Source of the DNA: RGIG3009 sp045648765 | Lineage (GTDB): Bacteria; Bacillota; Clostridia; Oscillospirales; Acutalibacteraceae | Assembly (NCBI GenBank): GCA_045648765.1 | Contig: JAZROQ010000033.1 | Span: forward strand, 21,606 to 85,605 | DNA length: 64,000 nt | Reading direction: 5' to 3' | Part shown: piece after piece, positions 23,699 to 33,059 of the stretch | Layout: each line of letters begins with the position of its first letter | Numbering within the stretch: the first letter of the stretch is position 1 | Made by a program: the position numbers and the translations under genes | The notes under the pieces: model-generated | Databases searched by the model: none | What the model saw: the letters and a program-made list of their open reading frames with translations, nothing else | What the model was told of the DNA's origin: nothing

Positions 23699-25681
23699 AT
23701 GGCAACAAAAAAGCCAAGTTACGGAAATGAAAGTATAACTTCACTTAAAGGCGCAGACCGTGTTCGCAAACGCCCGGCCGTTATTTTTGGTTCGGACGGT
23801 TTGGAAGGCTGTCAGCACGCCGTTTTTGAAATATTGTCTAACTCCATTGACGAAGCGCGTGAAGGGCACGGTAGCAAAATCGTTACTACCCGTTACGAAG
23901 ACGGCTCGTTTGAAGTGCAGGACTTTGGACGCGGTATCCCGGTGGACTTTAACGCCAAGGAGAATCGGTTTAACTGGGAACTTATTTTCTGCGAGTTATA
24001 TGCCGGCGGTAAATACAACACCAACGATGGTGAAAGCTATGAGTTTTCGTTAGGTCTTAACGGCTTGGGCGCGTGCGCCACACAATATTCTTCGGAATAT
24101 ATGGACGTGGAAGTTAAACGTGACGGATTTAAATATACGTTGCATTTTGAGCACGGTGAAAACGTGGGCGGTCTTACCAAAGAACCGTATGCAAAAAAAG
24201 ATACGGGTACGATTATCCGTTGGAAGCCGGATTTGCAAGTGTTTACGGATATTGCGGTACCGATGGACTATTTTCGAGATGTGTTGCGCCGCCAAGCCAT
24301 TGTTAATCCGAATTTGCTGTTTGTATTGCGCAATCAAAACGGTCGCAGTTTTGAAACCGAAGAATTTGTTTATCAAAACGGTATTGCCGATTATGTGAGT
24401 GAGATTACGGGCGATGCCGCCATGACCGACGTGCAAGTGTGGACAGCAGAACGCCGCGGTCGTGATCGTGAAGACAAGCCCGAATACAAAGTAAAATTCA
24501 ACGTGGCTATGTGTTGTTCCAACAAGATTAATTTGCTGGAATATTATCACAACTCCAGTTGGTTGGAACACGGTGGTGCGCCGGAAAAGGCGGTACGCTC
24601 GGCATTTGTTTCGCAAATTGATGCTTACCTGAAACAAAACGGAAAATACCTGAAAAATGAAAGCAAAATCACGTTCCAAGACGTGCAGGATTGCTTGGTT
24701 TTGGTGTCTTCGTCTTTCTCGACACAAACGTCGTATGAAAACCAAACCAAAAAGGCGATTACCAACAAGTTTATTCAAGAATCGATGACGGAATTTTTGC
24801 GGCATCATTTGGAAGTTTATTTTTTGGAAAACAAAGCAGAAGCCGACAAACTGACCGACCAAGTTCTTATTAACAAGCGCAGCCGCGAAAAAGCGGAGGT
24901 GACGCGCCAAAGTTTGAAAAAGACGTTGCAGGCGGGCAACGATTTGACGTCGCGTGTGCAAACGTTTGTGGATTGCCGCAGCAGAGATACCGAAGAACGC
25001 GAACTGTTTATCGTGGAAGGTAAATCCGCTATGGGTGCTTGCGTGCAAGCACGTGATCCGAATTTCCAAGCGATTATCCCTGTGCGCGGTAAAATTCTTA
25101 ACTGTTTAAAAGCCGATTTGAACAAGATTTTTAAAAACGAAATCATTACCGATTTGCTCAAAGTTTTGGGCTGTGGTGTGGAAGTGAAATCCAAAGCCAA
25201 CAAAGATTTGGCAACGTTTGATTTGAATTTGTTGCGTTGGAACAAAGTGATTATTTGTACCGACGCCGACGTTGACGGTTTCCAAATTCGCACCTTGATT
25301 TTAACCATGTTATATTGCTTGACCCCCACGCTCATTCGTGAAGGAAAAGTGTTTATTGCGGAAACACCGCTGTATGAAATCAGCACCAAAACCGATACGT
25401 ATTTTGCCTACAACGACGCGGAAAAAGCCGCCATTTTGCAAGAACTCGGTGATGTGAAATGCACCATTCAGCGTTCCAAAGGTCTTGGTGAAAACGACCC
25501 CGAAATGATGTCGCTTACCACCATGAATCCTGCCACGCGCCGTTTAATTCGTGTGGAACCGTCTGACGAGGAAATCACCGCGCAGATGTTCGATGTGTTG
25601 TTGGGCGACAACTTGAATGGCCGAAAAGAATTTATTGCCGAGCGAGGCAACTTGTATTTGGAACAAGTGGATTTGAGTTGA
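23699..25681 (+). CDS. type IIA topoisomerase ATPase/TOPRIM subunit (ParE/GyrB-like, divergent)
   Basis: The 660-residue GHKL-transducer-TOPRIM architecture is that of ParE/GyrB. The ATP site is visible as SNSIDEAREG, QDFGRGIPVD and GLNGLGACAT. The TOPRIM domain has EGKSAMGACVQARDP where gyrase has EGDSAGG, and TDADVDGFQIRTL where gyrase has DADVDGSHIRTL. The metal residues Glu and DxD are kept, but flanking positions differ. With the ParC-like partner 11 bp downstream it should form a heterotetrameric topoisomerase. The divergence suggests an additional set beside housekeeping gyrase, not its replacement. Confidence 0.9.
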   Translation: MATKKPSYGNESITSLKGADRVRKRPAVIFGSDGLEGCQHAVFEILSNSIDEAREGHGSKIVTTRYEDGSFEVQDFGRGIPVDFNAKENRFNWELIFCELYAGGKYNTNDGESYEFSLGLNGLGACATQYSSEYMDVEVKRDGFKYTLHFEHGENVGGLTKEPYAKKDTGTIIRWKPDLQVFTDIAVPMDYFRDVLRRQAIVNPNLLFVLRNQNGRSFETEEFVYQNGIADYVSEITGDAAMTDVQVWTAERRGRDREDKPEYKVKFNVAMCCSNKINLLEYYHNSSWLEHGGAPEKAVRSAFVSQIDAYLKQNGKYLKNESKITFQDVQDCLVLVSSSFSTQTSYENQTKKAITNKFIQESMTEFLRHHLEVYFLENKAEADKLTDQVLINKRSREKAEVTRQSLKKTLQAGNDLTSRVQTFVDCRSRDTEERELFIVEGKSAMGACVQARDPNFQAIIPVRGKILNCLKADLNKIFKNEIITDLLKVLGCGVEVKSKANKDLATFDLNLLRWNKVIICTDADVDGFQIRTLILTMLYCLTPTLIREGKVFIAETPLYEISTKTDTYFAYNDAEKAAILQELGDVKCTIQRSKGLGENDPEMMSLTTMNPATRRLIRVEPSDEEITAQMFDVLLGDNLNGRKEFIAERGNLYLEQVDLS

Positions 25682-25692
25682 GGTGAAAAGAA

Positions 25693-27942
25693 ATGGCTAA
25701 GAAAAAAGCAACAAAATCGCTCGGCAAATTGGACCGTTTGCCGGAAAATGCACACATTGCGGGCGCAGGACAAGTGGAAAGCCAACGGATTGAAAACACG
25801 TTGGAAACCAACTATATGCCCTATGCCATGAGTGTGATTATGTCCCGCGCGATTCCCGAAATCGACGGGTTTAAGCCATCGCACCGCAAATTGCTTTATA
25901 CTATGTACAAAGAGGGTTTGTTAAACGGGGCGCGTACCAAATCGGCAAACATTGTGGGCGCTACCATGAAGCTCAATCCCCACGGTGATGCCGCTATTTA
26001 CGAAACGATGGTGCGCCTTTCGGCAGGTAACCAATCGCTGTTACATCCGTATGTTGATTCCAAAGGTAACTTTGGTCGCGCGTATTCTTCGGATATGGAA
26101 TATGCTGCTTCGCGTTACACCGAAGCAAAGCTCAGCCCCATTGCAGCAGAGTTGTTCCGTGATATTGACAAAGACACGGTGGATTTTGTCGACAACTACG
26201 ACTCGACCATGAAAGAGCCGACGTTGTTGCCGGTAACATTCCCCTCGGTGCTGGTTAACAATAACATGGGTATTGCGGTGGGTATGGCAAGTTCGATTTG
26301 CTCGTTTAACTTAAACGAGGTGTGCGAAACCACCATTAATTTAATGAAAGACCCCGATTTTGATGTAACCGAAACGCTTAAAGCACCGGATTTCCCCGGC
26401 GGCGGGCGTATTGTGTATGACCGCGACGATATGGAACGTATTTATGAAAGCGGTCGCGGTACCGTGAAGGTGCGTTCGGTTTATACCTATGATAAGTCGC
26501 AAAACTGCATTGATGTAACCGAGATTCCGCCCACAACAACGGTGGAAGCCATTATCGCCAAAATGACGGAACTGGTCAAAGCGGGGAAATTACGCGAAGT
26601 TTCCGACGTGCGTAACGAAATCGGTTTGGATGGGTTGCGCATTACGATTGATTTGAAACGTGGGGTAGACCCCGACAAACTAATGGCGCGGTTGTTTGCG
26701 CTTACCCCATTGGAAGACGGCTTTTCCTGCAACTTTAACGTGTTGATTGCGGGCATTCCGCAAGTGTTGGGCGTTCGTCGCTTGTTGGAAGAATGGATTG
26801 CTTTTCGTATGGAAAGTGTGCGGCGGCGCGTGTATTTTGATTTGCAAAAAGCAAAAGACAAGTTGCATTTGCTCAAAGGTTTGGCAAAAATCTTGCTGGA
26901 TATTGATAAAGCTATTGAGATTGTGCGCCATACCGAAGAAGAAGCAGAAGTGGTTCCCAATTTGATGATTGGGTTTGGCATTGATGAGATTCAAGCCGAA
27001 TATGTGGCGGAAATTAAATTGCGCCATTTAAACCGCGAATATATTTTGCGCCGCACCGAAGAAATTGAAAAATTGGAAGCTGACATTGCCGAAATGGATG
27101 CCATTTTGAAAAGTGCCGCGCGTGTACGCAATATTATTGTTTCGGAACTACGCGAAGTAATGAAAAAGCACGGTCAACCGCGCCGCAGTTTGTTGATTTA
27201 TGCTTCTGATTTGGCAGAAGAAGCCGCCGAGGCTGTGGAAGAGGTGCCGAACTATCCGTGTACTTTGTTTTTCACGCGGGAAGGATATTTCAAAAAAATT
27301 ACACCGCAATCGTTGCGCATGAGTGGGGAACAAAAGCTCAAAGAAGGCGACAACATTGTGCAAACGGTGGAAACCGACAACCGCAAAGAGCTTTTGTTTT
27401 TTACCAATGCGGGTACGGTTTACAAATCCAAAGTTTCGGATTTTGGCGATACCAAAGCCAGCGTGCTGGGTGATTACGTTGCCGGCAAACTTGGTTTTGA
27501 CGAGGGTGAAGCTGCCATCCACATGGTGGTGACCGAAAAGTACAACGGGTATTTGTTGTTCTTCTTCGAAAACGGAAAGGTTGCCAAGGTTGATGCAGCG
27601 TCGTATGCGACCAAAGCAAACCGACGGAAGCTGATTGGCGCTTATTCGCAAAAAGCACCGTTGGTAGCATTGCATTACGTGGAAGAAGACCAAGAATTTA
27701 TGTTGATTTCCTCATCCGGAAGACGGTTGATCGTGCATACCGGAGCGATTGCCTCCAAAACAACGCGTGATACGCAAGGGGTGCAAGTGCTCACACTTAA
27801 AGGACAACATCGTCTGACCGAAGTGGTGCCGTTTTCGGATAATTTGTCGGTAAAACCGGCGCGATATCGTACAAAAACGTTGCCGGCTGCGGGGGCTTTG
27901 CCGCTTGCAGAAGATATTGGAGAGCAGTTATCTTTGCTGTAA
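25693..27942 (+). CDS. type IIA topoisomerase cleavage subunit (ParC/GyrA-like)
   Basis: This 749-residue partner of the preceding subunit has the winged-helix region SVIMSRAIPEIDGFKPSHRK, GATMKLNPHGDAAIYE and the catalytic Tyr in AASRYTEAKLSPI. The C-terminal half has GyrA-type beta-pinwheel repeats (LFFTREGYFKK, LLFFTNAGTVYKSK, LLFFFENGKVAKV), but I see no GyrA-box QRRGGKG, so topo IV-like decatenation is more likely than supercoiling. AGGTG precedes the ATG. Confidence 0.9.
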   Translation: MAKKKATKSLGKLDRLPENAHIAGAGQVESQRIENTLETNYMPYAMSVIMSRAIPEIDGFKPSHRKLLYTMYKEGLLNGARTKSANIVGATMKLNPHGDAAIYETMVRLSAGNQSLLHPYVDSKGNFGRAYSSDMEYAASRYTEAKLSPIAAELFRDIDKDTVDFVDNYDSTMKEPTLLPVTFPSVLVNNNMGIAVGMASSICSFNLNEVCETTINLMKDPDFDVTETLKAPDFPGGGRIVYDRDDMERIYESGRGTVKVRSVYTYDKSQNCIDVTEIPPTTTVEAIIAKMTELVKAGKLREVSDVRNEIGLDGLRITIDLKRGVDPDKLMARLFALTPLEDGFSCNFNVLIAGIPQVLGVRRLLEEWIAFRMESVRRRVYFDLQKAKDKLHLLKGLAKILLDIDKAIEIVRHTEEEAEVVPNLMIGFGIDEIQAEYVAEIKLRHLNREYILRRTEEIEKLEADIAEMDAILKSAARVRNIIVSELREVMKKHGQPRRSLLIYASDLAEEAAEAVEEVPNYPCTLFFTREGYFKKITPQSLRMSGEQKLKEGDNIVQTVETDNRKELLFFTNAGTVYKSKVSDFGDTKASVLGDYVAGKLGFDEGEAAIHMVVTEKYNGYLLFFFENGKVAKVDAASYATKANRRKLIGAYSQKAPLVALHYVEEDQEFMLISSSGRRLIVHTGAIASKTTRDTQGVQVLTLKGQHRLTEVVPFSDNLSVKPARYRTKTLPAAGALPLAEDIGEQLSLL

Positions 27943-27950
27943 AAAACAAA

Positions 27951-27982
27951 AACCGCTGTCGGGCGTTTGTCCGACAGCGGTT
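27951..27982 (+). terminator. hairpin after the ParC-like gene
   Basis: AACCGCTGTCGG pairs perfectly with CCGACAGCGGTT around an 8-base loop. There is no clear T tract, so termination efficiency is uncertain. Confidence 0.55.
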
Positions 27983-28023
27983 GTCACAAATACGGCAAAC
28001 GCAAGTAACAATGTATTTGTGAC
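27983..28023. repeat. 11-bp inverted repeat with a 19-bp loop
   Basis: GTCACAAATAC (27983-27993) is matched by GTATTTGTGAC (28013-28023), directly abutting the preceding hairpin. It could be an operator or a second folding element; nothing else marks its role. Confidence 0.5.
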
Positions 28024-28068
28024 AAGGGTTATTATATCCGCAAATTGAAACAATATGCAAAATTATTG

Positions 28069-28097
28069 TTGCGTTTTGAAAAAGAATGTGCTATCAT
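28069..28097 (+). promoter_or_regulatory. probable promoter for secG
   Basis: TTGCGT (28069-28074), a 17-bp spacer and TATCAT (28092-28097) lie 31 bp before ATG 28129. Confidence 0.6.
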
Positions 28098-28128
28098 ACT
28101 AGGTGATAATTGTTTAGGAGGCTACTTC

Positions 28129-28383
28129 ATGACTGCTTGGGAATATATTATTGGCGCGATTATTATTGTGTTTTCGTTGATCATCATTGCGGTGATTTTG
28201 TTACAAGAAGGTCGTCAATCGGATTTGGGTGCCATTGCGGGTGCCAGTGAAAACTTTTTTGAAAAAGGCCGCGCTCGTACGTTGGATGCTTTTTTGGCAA
28301 AATGGACCAAAGTGTTGGCAGTTGTTTTCTTCGTGTTGGTTTTCCTTGGTATGTTGATCACCAAATTTTTGGGCGCTAAATAA
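28129..28383 (+). CDS. secG: protein translocase subunit SecG
   Basis: This 84-residue protein has two membrane segments (about residues 5-25 and 60-78) separated by the conserved LLQEGRQSDLGAIAG...NFFEKGRA loop. That loop is the SecG signature (LLQxGxxxGLG...). It is the non-essential small subunit of the SecYEG channel. ATG 28129 follows TAGGAGG at 28115-28121. It is a single-gene unit ended by the hairpin at 28397-28434. Confidence 0.93.
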   Translation: MTAWEYIIGAIIIVFSLIIIAVILLQEGRQSDLGAIAGASENFFEKGRARTLDAFLAKWTKVLAVVFFVLVFLGMLITKFLGAK

Positions 28384-28396
28384 AATTTATCAAAGC

Positions 28397-28434
28397 AAAA
28401 TCACCTCGTTGTCTTGACAATGGGGTGATTTTTT
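28397..28434 (+). terminator. secG terminator
   Basis: AAATCACC and inner CGTTGTC pair with GACAATG and GGTGATTT, followed by a T run. Confidence 0.8.
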
Positions 28435-28474
28435 TATTACCTCGCACATACAGTGAAACACGGGAGGTGTCGAT

Positions 28475-28744
28475 ATGACAGCAGGAATGACGGTGTTTTT
28501 GTATAGTGTGGGCGGTGTGCTGGGGCTTGTTGTGCTTATTGGAGCAATACGAGGCGGAAAACCGATACGTAACCTTGTAACCAACGCGTTGCAGGGTACT
28601 TGCGCGTTGGCAGCGGTGAATGTTGCCGGTGCTTTTACGGGCGTTTCGCTCGGGATCAGTGCGTTTACGAGCGCGGTTTGTTTGGGGCTGGGAATACCCG
28701 GAGTGATTACCGTGTTATTACTGAAATTGATTTTTGAGATTTGA
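28475..28744 (+). CDS. bofA: pro-sigma-K processing inhibitor BofA family protein
   Basis: This 89-residue protein has two to three hydrophobic segments. The family signature is at the C-terminal half: NVAGAFTGVSLGISAFTSAVC, then GLGIPGVITVLLL (written with one linking residue omitted). In Bacillus BofA holds the SpoIVFB protease inactive until engulfment is complete, delaying pro-sigma-K cleavage. A pro-sequence-bearing sigK is present in this window (61188-61907), which makes the role plausible here. GGGAGG precedes the ATG. Confidence 0.82.
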   Translation: MTAGMTVFLYSVGGVLGLVVLIGAIRGGKPIRNLVTNALQGTCALAAVNVAGAFTGVSLGISAFTSAVCLGLGIPGVITVLLLKLIFEI

Positions 28745-28773
28745 TTGTTATTGTGCAAAGAGTATGCTATACT
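28745..28773 (+). promoter_or_regulatory. sigma-A-type promoter for pgeF
   Basis: TTGTTA (28745-28750), a 17-bp spacer and TATACT (28768-28773) lie 18 bp before ATG 28792. Confidence 0.65.
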
Positions 28774-28791
28774 ATTTGCAGGTGATAAATT

Positions 28792-29616
28792 ATGAGTTTG
28801 TTAGCACATAGCAACACGCTTACGCCACACTTGGTGAACGGTGTGGGGTATTATACTTTTCCTGCGTTTGATGCTTTTTCGTTTGTACGTCACGGTTTTT
28901 CCACACGTATCGGCGGGGTGAGTGACGGCATTTACCAAAGCATGAATTTAAGTTTCACGCGCGGCGATAAAGAAGAACACGTGCGCGAAAATTTTGAGAA
29001 GTTTTGCGCCGCCGTGGGGGTGGACAGTAAAGGTGCTGTGGTTTCAGCGCAAGAACATCACACCGTGATTTACAATGCCACGTCACAAGATTGCGGGCGG
29101 GGTGTTTACCGCGAACGAGGATATCACGATATTGATGGTTTGCTCACGGATGAGCCAAACGTGGTATTGTTTACACAATATGCCGATTGTGTTCCGCTTT
29201 TCTTTTTGGATCCTGTTCGTCGTGTGGTGGGTACTTCTCATGCCGGTTGGCGGGGGACGGTTGCGCAAATCGGAGCCGTGACAGTAGAACGGATGTGCCG
29301 TGATTACGGTTGCCGACGCGAAGATATTTTGGCGGCGATAGGGCCTTCTATCGGGCCGTGCTGCTTTGAAGTGGACGAGCCGGTATACCGTGAATTTAAG
29401 GCGCTTTCCGCTTCGTGTTTTGCAAAACAAACCGAACAAAAAGTTTGGATTGATTTGTGGAAAACCAACCGAAACATTTTGCGCAATGCGGGTATTGCCG
29501 AAGACCATATCACCGTGACGGATTTGTGCACCAAATGTCACCCGGACGTGTTTTGGTCGCATCGTGTAACGGGTGGTGAACGTGGTAGTTTGGCGGGATG
29601 TATTTCGCTTATATAA
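28792..29616 (+). CDS. pgeF: peptidoglycan editing factor PgeF (YlmD/YfiH family)
   Basis: This 274-residue protein has the family's zinc site spread over QEHHT (His), YADCVPLFFLD (Cys) and SHAGWRGTV (His), plus GPSIGPCCFEV. PgeF corrects mis-incorporated amino acids in muropeptide precursors; older names are laccase-domain or polyphenol oxidase. The start follows AGGTGATAAATT. It is the first of three closely packed genes. Confidence 0.93.
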   Translation: MSLLAHSNTLTPHLVNGVGYYTFPAFDAFSFVRHGFSTRIGGVSDGIYQSMNLSFTRGDKEEHVRENFEKFCAAVGVDSKGAVVSAQEHHTVIYNATSQDCGRGVYRERGYHDIDGLLTDEPNVVLFTQYADCVPLFFLDPVRRVVGTSHAGWRGTVAQIGAVTVERMCRDYGCRREDILAAIGPSIGPCCFEVDEPVYREFKALSASCFAKQTEQKVWIDLWKTNRNILRNAGIAEDHITVTDLCTKCHPDVFWSHRVTGGERGSLAGCISLI

Positions 29617-29641
29617 GGACGAAAAAAGGACGGAAAATGCT

Positions 29642-30184
29642 ATGTTTGTAAAATTTTGCAAAAAGGCTATTTGGGTATTGTTGCTAATAGCGGTGTTGTT
29701 TCAAGGAATAGCACTATACGGTATCGTGAACGGAAACGCCGCAGAGCGGTACGATTATCGTCCCTTGGCAGTGGCTACGGTAACGATGGTGATTGCGGTG
29801 GTTTTGTTTCGGGTGTTGCCGCGCGGTAAAGTGATACCGTTGGTGGTTGCTGCTGTAATGGGCGTGTTTTTTGTGGTGCTCGGTGTGCAAATGCTGGGTG
29901 TTTTTAAAGCGTCGACTTCGGCCGGAGGCATCGATATTGGCATGACGTTTTGGAAAGTTTTGTACCGTCACATGTCGCCGATTTTGATTCCGCTTTGCAT
30001 GATTCCGATTTTTTTGGAGTATCGCGAACAGCTGCTGTATGCACAAGCCGAAAGGGAAGAAACACCGCCGGACAGTTATTTTGAGTTGTTGAGTGATGCG
30101 CAGGAAGAAACGACAAAGGATTTGCCGCGCCCGAAACGTTCGGTGCGTCGTCGTTTGGAAAAAGCGGAGGATAACCGTGAGTGA
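29642..30184 (+). CDS. four-TM membrane protein with charged tail, unknown function
   Basis: The protein has 180 residues. Hydrophobic segments lie at about residues 8-28, 42-60, 65-90 and 112-128. A charged, probably cytoplasmic tail of about 50 residues ends RSVRRRLEKAEDNRE. No family is recognised. I chose ATG 29642 over longer readings that run inside pgeF, since AAAGGA lies 11 bases before it. Its stop overlaps the GTG start of the methyltransferase gene, so it is part of that operon. Confidence 0.7.
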   Translation: MFVKFCKKAIWVLLLIAVLFQGIALYGIVNGNAAERYDYRPLAVATVTMVIAVVLFRVLPRGKVIPLVVAAVMGVFFVVLGVQMLGVFKASTSAGGIDIGMTFWKVLYRHMSPILIPLCMIPIFLEYREQLLYAQAEREETPPDSYFELLSDAQEETTKDLPRPKRSVRRRLEKAEDNRE

Positions 30185-31586
30185 ACGCAGATTACCCGCT
30201 GCTTTTGCGACGCGGATGCGCCGCTTGCTGGGGGATGAGTATACTCGTTTGGAAGAATGGTTTGAAAAACCTGTTTTGCAACGAGGGTTACGTGTTAACA
30301 CGTTAAAATGTACGGCAGAAAATTTGGAACAACACTTGCCGTTTGTATTACAAGCAACCCCCTTTGCGCAAGAAGGGCGCGTAACCGCCGAGTCGTTTCG
30401 AGCAGGAAGTGAACCGTTGCACCACGCAGGGGCGTACTATATGCAAGAACCGTCGGCAATGTCGGCGGTAACGGTGCTTTCCCCCAAAAAAGGGGAGCGT
30501 GTGTTGGACATGTGCGCGGCGCCCGGTGGAAAATCGACACAGATTGCGGCGGCACTTGCCGAAAGCGGGTTGTTGTGGTCAAACGAATACGTACCTGCTC
30601 GCGCTAAGGTGTTATCACAAAATTTGGAACGTTGCGGTGTGAAAAACGGCGTGGTTTCTTGTGGGGATACGGCTCGTGTGGCGCAGGCGTTACCTGCGTG
30701 GTTCGATGCGGTGTTAGCGGACGTGCCGTGTTCGGGCGAAGGAATGTTCCGCAAAGAAGAAGCGGCCATCACCGAATGGAGTGAGGAAGCCGTTTCCCAT
30801 TGTGCCGAACGAAGCGCGGAAATTTTGGATAACGCAGCCATTTGTGTTCGACCGGGTGGGCGGTTGGTCCTTTCTACGTGTACTTTTGCACCCGAAGAAA
30901 ACGAAGTGGCGGTGATTGGGTTTTTGAAGCGGCACCCCGATTTTTGTTTGGAAGAAACGGATGTTTTGTTTGGACAAGCCGCTTTCGAGTATGAAACGCT
31001 GGAATCGTTTATCCCTACATCGTTGCGAGATTTTGCAAAAACGGTGGATACCACAAAGTGTCGTCGTATTTTTCCGTGGCATGGTGGAGAGGGGCATTTC
31101 GTTGCGAAGTTTTACCGCGAAGGCGAAAGCAACGTAACCGCAAAAACAACAGCGGAAGAAAAAGGTGAAGCCATAACGCTTGCAAAAGAGTTGTATAAAG
31201 ATTGTTTTACCACTTCGCCTGACGGTGTTTTTGCCGTGTTTGGTGATACGGTGCGGTTGTTGCCCAAAGAGTTTCCCGTTGTTTCGGGAGTGAAGGTGTT
31301 AACTGCAGGCGTGGCAGTGGCAACCATTTGCAAAGGACGCGTGTTGCGAGTCGAGCCGTGTCATGCCATGTTCCAAGCTGCAAAGGCGGAAGACTGCCGC
31401 CGATTGTTGAATTTTGAAAACACCGACCCGCAATTGTTGGCGTTTTTGCGAGGAGAAGAAATAGCGGTAAATGCGCCAAACGGATATACTGCCGTGGCAG
31501 TTTGCGGTGTGGTAACGGGGTTTGGCAAAGTTTCGAACGGAAAACTGAAAAATCATTACCCAAAAGGGTTGCGATTACTGCGGTAG
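30177..31586 (+). CDS. RsmF/NSUN-type RNA m5C methyltransferase
   Basis: This 469-residue SAM-dependent methyltransferase has motif I MCAAPGGKSTQIA, motif IV DVPCSGEGMFRKE and the catalytic-Cys motif VLSTCTFAPEENE; both NOL1/NOP2/Sun cysteines are present. The PCSGEGMFRK form and the C-terminal PUA-like extension resemble RsmF/YebU, so 16S rRNA is the likely target. It starts at GTG 30177, overlapping the preceding stop, with GCGGAGG at 30164-30170. Confidence 0.92.
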   Translation: MSERRLPAAFATRMRRLLGDEYTRLEEWFEKPVLQRGLRVNTLKCTAENLEQHLPFVLQATPFAQEGRVTAESFRAGSEPLHHAGAYYMQEPSAMSAVTVLSPKKGERVLDMCAAPGGKSTQIAAALAESGLLWSNEYVPARAKVLSQNLERCGVKNGVVSCGDTARVAQALPAWFDAVLADVPCSGEGMFRKEEAAITEWSEEAVSHCAERSAEILDNAAICVRPGGRLVLSTCTFAPEENEVAVIGFLKRHPDFCLEETDVLFGQAAFEYETLESFIPTSLRDFAKTVDTTKCRRIFPWHGGEGHFVAKFYREGESNVTAKTTAEEKGEAITLAKELYKDCFTTSPDGVFAVFGDTVRLLPKEFPVVSGVKVLTAGVAVATICKGRVLRVEPCHAMFQAAKAEDCRRLLNFENTDPQLLAFLRGEEIAVNAPNGYTAVAVCGVVTGFGKVSNGKLKNHYPKGLRLLR

Positions 31587-31589
31587 TGC

Positions 31590-31618
31590 TTGAAAAATCC
31601 AAAAGGGTTTGATATACT
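31590..31618 (+). promoter_or_regulatory. sigma-A-type promoter for rhaB
   Basis: TTGAAA (31590-31595), a 17-bp spacer and TATACT (31613-31618) lie 33 bp before ATG 31652. I saw no obvious catabolite operator. Confidence 0.7.
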
Positions 31619-31651
31619 TAACTTGAATTTAGTAAGCAAAGGAGAATGACT

Positions 31652-33049
31652 ATGTCTACTACCTATTATTTAGCCGTAGATATCGGTGCATCGAGCGGCC
31701 GTCATATCTTGGCACACACCGAAAACGGAAAAATTGTGTTGGAAGAAATGCATCGTTTTGAAAACGGTCTTATCAACCGCAACGGCCATTTGTGCTGGGA
31801 TACCGAGCGTTTGTTCGGCGGTATCGTGGAAGGTATGAAAAAATGTAAAGCTGCGGGCAAAATCCCGGTTTCCATGGGTATCGACACCTGGGGTGTGGAT
31901 TTTGTGTTACTCGATAAGCAGGGTGCCGTTATCGGCGATGCGGTTGCTTATCGTGACAGCCGCACCGAAGGTATGGATGCGGTCGTTTCGCAGTATATTT
32001 CCGAAGAGGAGTTGTACGGCAGAACCGGTATTCAAAAACAACCGTACAACACCATTTATCAATTGATGAGCATTAAGCAAACCAACCCGGAAGTGTTTGA
32101 AAAAGCAGAGCGTTTCTTGATGACTCCCGAATATTACCATTATTTGCTTACCGGCAAAGCGGTGAACGAATACACCTTGGCAACCACCACCAACTTGGTG
32201 AATGCCGAAGCAAAACAATGGGACGGCGAATTGCTCGATGCGCTTGGTTTGCCCCGCCGTTTGTTTGGCGAACTCAAATGCCCCGGCGAAACCGTGGGGA
32301 TGCTCAGTGCCGAAATGGAAAAAGAAGTTGGGTTTACTTGCAAAGTGGTGCTGCCCGGCACGCATGACACCGCATCGGCGGTGGCAGCGGTTCCTGCTAA
32401 CGATGATGATTTTGTGTATATCAGTTCCGGTACGTGGTCGCTGCTTGGGGTGGAACGTATGACGCCCGATTGCAGTGCCGCCAGTCAAAAACTCAATTTC
32501 ACCAACGAAGGCGGCGTGAATTACCGTTTCCGTTATCTGAAAAACATTATGGGTTTGTGGATGTTGCAATCCATCAAACGCGAACTGAACAACCAATACG
32601 GTTTTGCGGAAATCAGCAACATGGCGCGTGAAGCAGACATTGCTTCGGTTGTCGATGTGGACGATATGCGGTTCTTGGCTCCCGACAGCATGATGGAAAC
32701 CATCAAAGCCGTGTGTGCCGAAACCAATCAAGCCGTTCCGCAAACGGTGGGCGAAATTGCCAAAGTGGTGTATTTGAGCTTGTCGGAATGCTACGGCAAA
32801 GCTGTTCGCGAAATGGAACAAGTGACAGGCCGCACCTATTCGCGTTTGCACATTGTCGGCGGGGGTTGTCAAGATAATTATTTGAATGAACTGACCGCCA
32901 AAACCACCGGCAAAGCCGTGTATGCCGGTCCGATTGAGGCAACGGCGCTCGGCAACTTGATGGTGCAAATGTTAGCGGCAGGCGATTTTGCTTCGCTCGA
33001 AGAAGGCCGCACCGCCATTGCTCGCTCGTTTGATATCAAACCGGTATAA
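31652..33049 (+). CDS. rhaB: rhamnulokinase
   Basis: This 465-residue FGGY kinase phosphorylates L-rhamnulose. LAVDIGASSGRHI is the phosphate-1 loop, MGIDTWGVDFVLLD the substrate segment, VLPGTHDTASAVAAVP and YISSGTWSLLGVE the family-specific motifs, and HIVGGGCQDNYLN the adenosine site. ATG 31652 is 7 bases after AAAGGAG; another ATG at 31646 is too close. No rhaA, rhaD or transporter lies beside it, so the rest of the pathway is elsewhere or the kinase serves another deoxyhexose. Confidence 0.92.
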   Translation: MSTTYYLAVDIGASSGRHILAHTENGKIVLEEMHRFENGLINRNGHLCWDTERLFGGIVEGMKKCKAAGKIPVSMGIDTWGVDFVLLDKQGAVIGDAVAYRDSRTEGMDAVVSQYISEEELYGRTGIQKQPYNTIYQLMSIKQTNPEVFEKAERFLMTPEYYHYLLTGKAVNEYTLATTTNLVNAEAKQWDGELLDALGLPRRLFGELKCPGETVGMLSAEMEKEVGFTCKVVLPGTHDTASAVAAVPANDDDFVYISSGTWSLLGVERMTPDCSAASQKLNFTNEGGVNYRFRYLKNIMGLWMLQSIKRELNNQYGFAEISNMAREADIASVVDVDDMRFLAPDSMMETIKAVCAETNQAVPQTVGEIAKVVYLSLSECYGKAVREMEQVTGRTYSRLHIVGGGCQDNYLNELTAKTTGKAVYAGPIEATALGNLMVQMLAAGDFASLEEGRTAIARSFDIKPV

Positions 33050-33059
33050 TTACAACTGT

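Noticed and set aside
24050..25069. Long minus-strand open frame (339 codons) opposite the ParE-like gene
   Set aside because: Low-complexity, Phe/His/Arg-rich translation with no motifs; it is a shadow of the topoisomerase gene.
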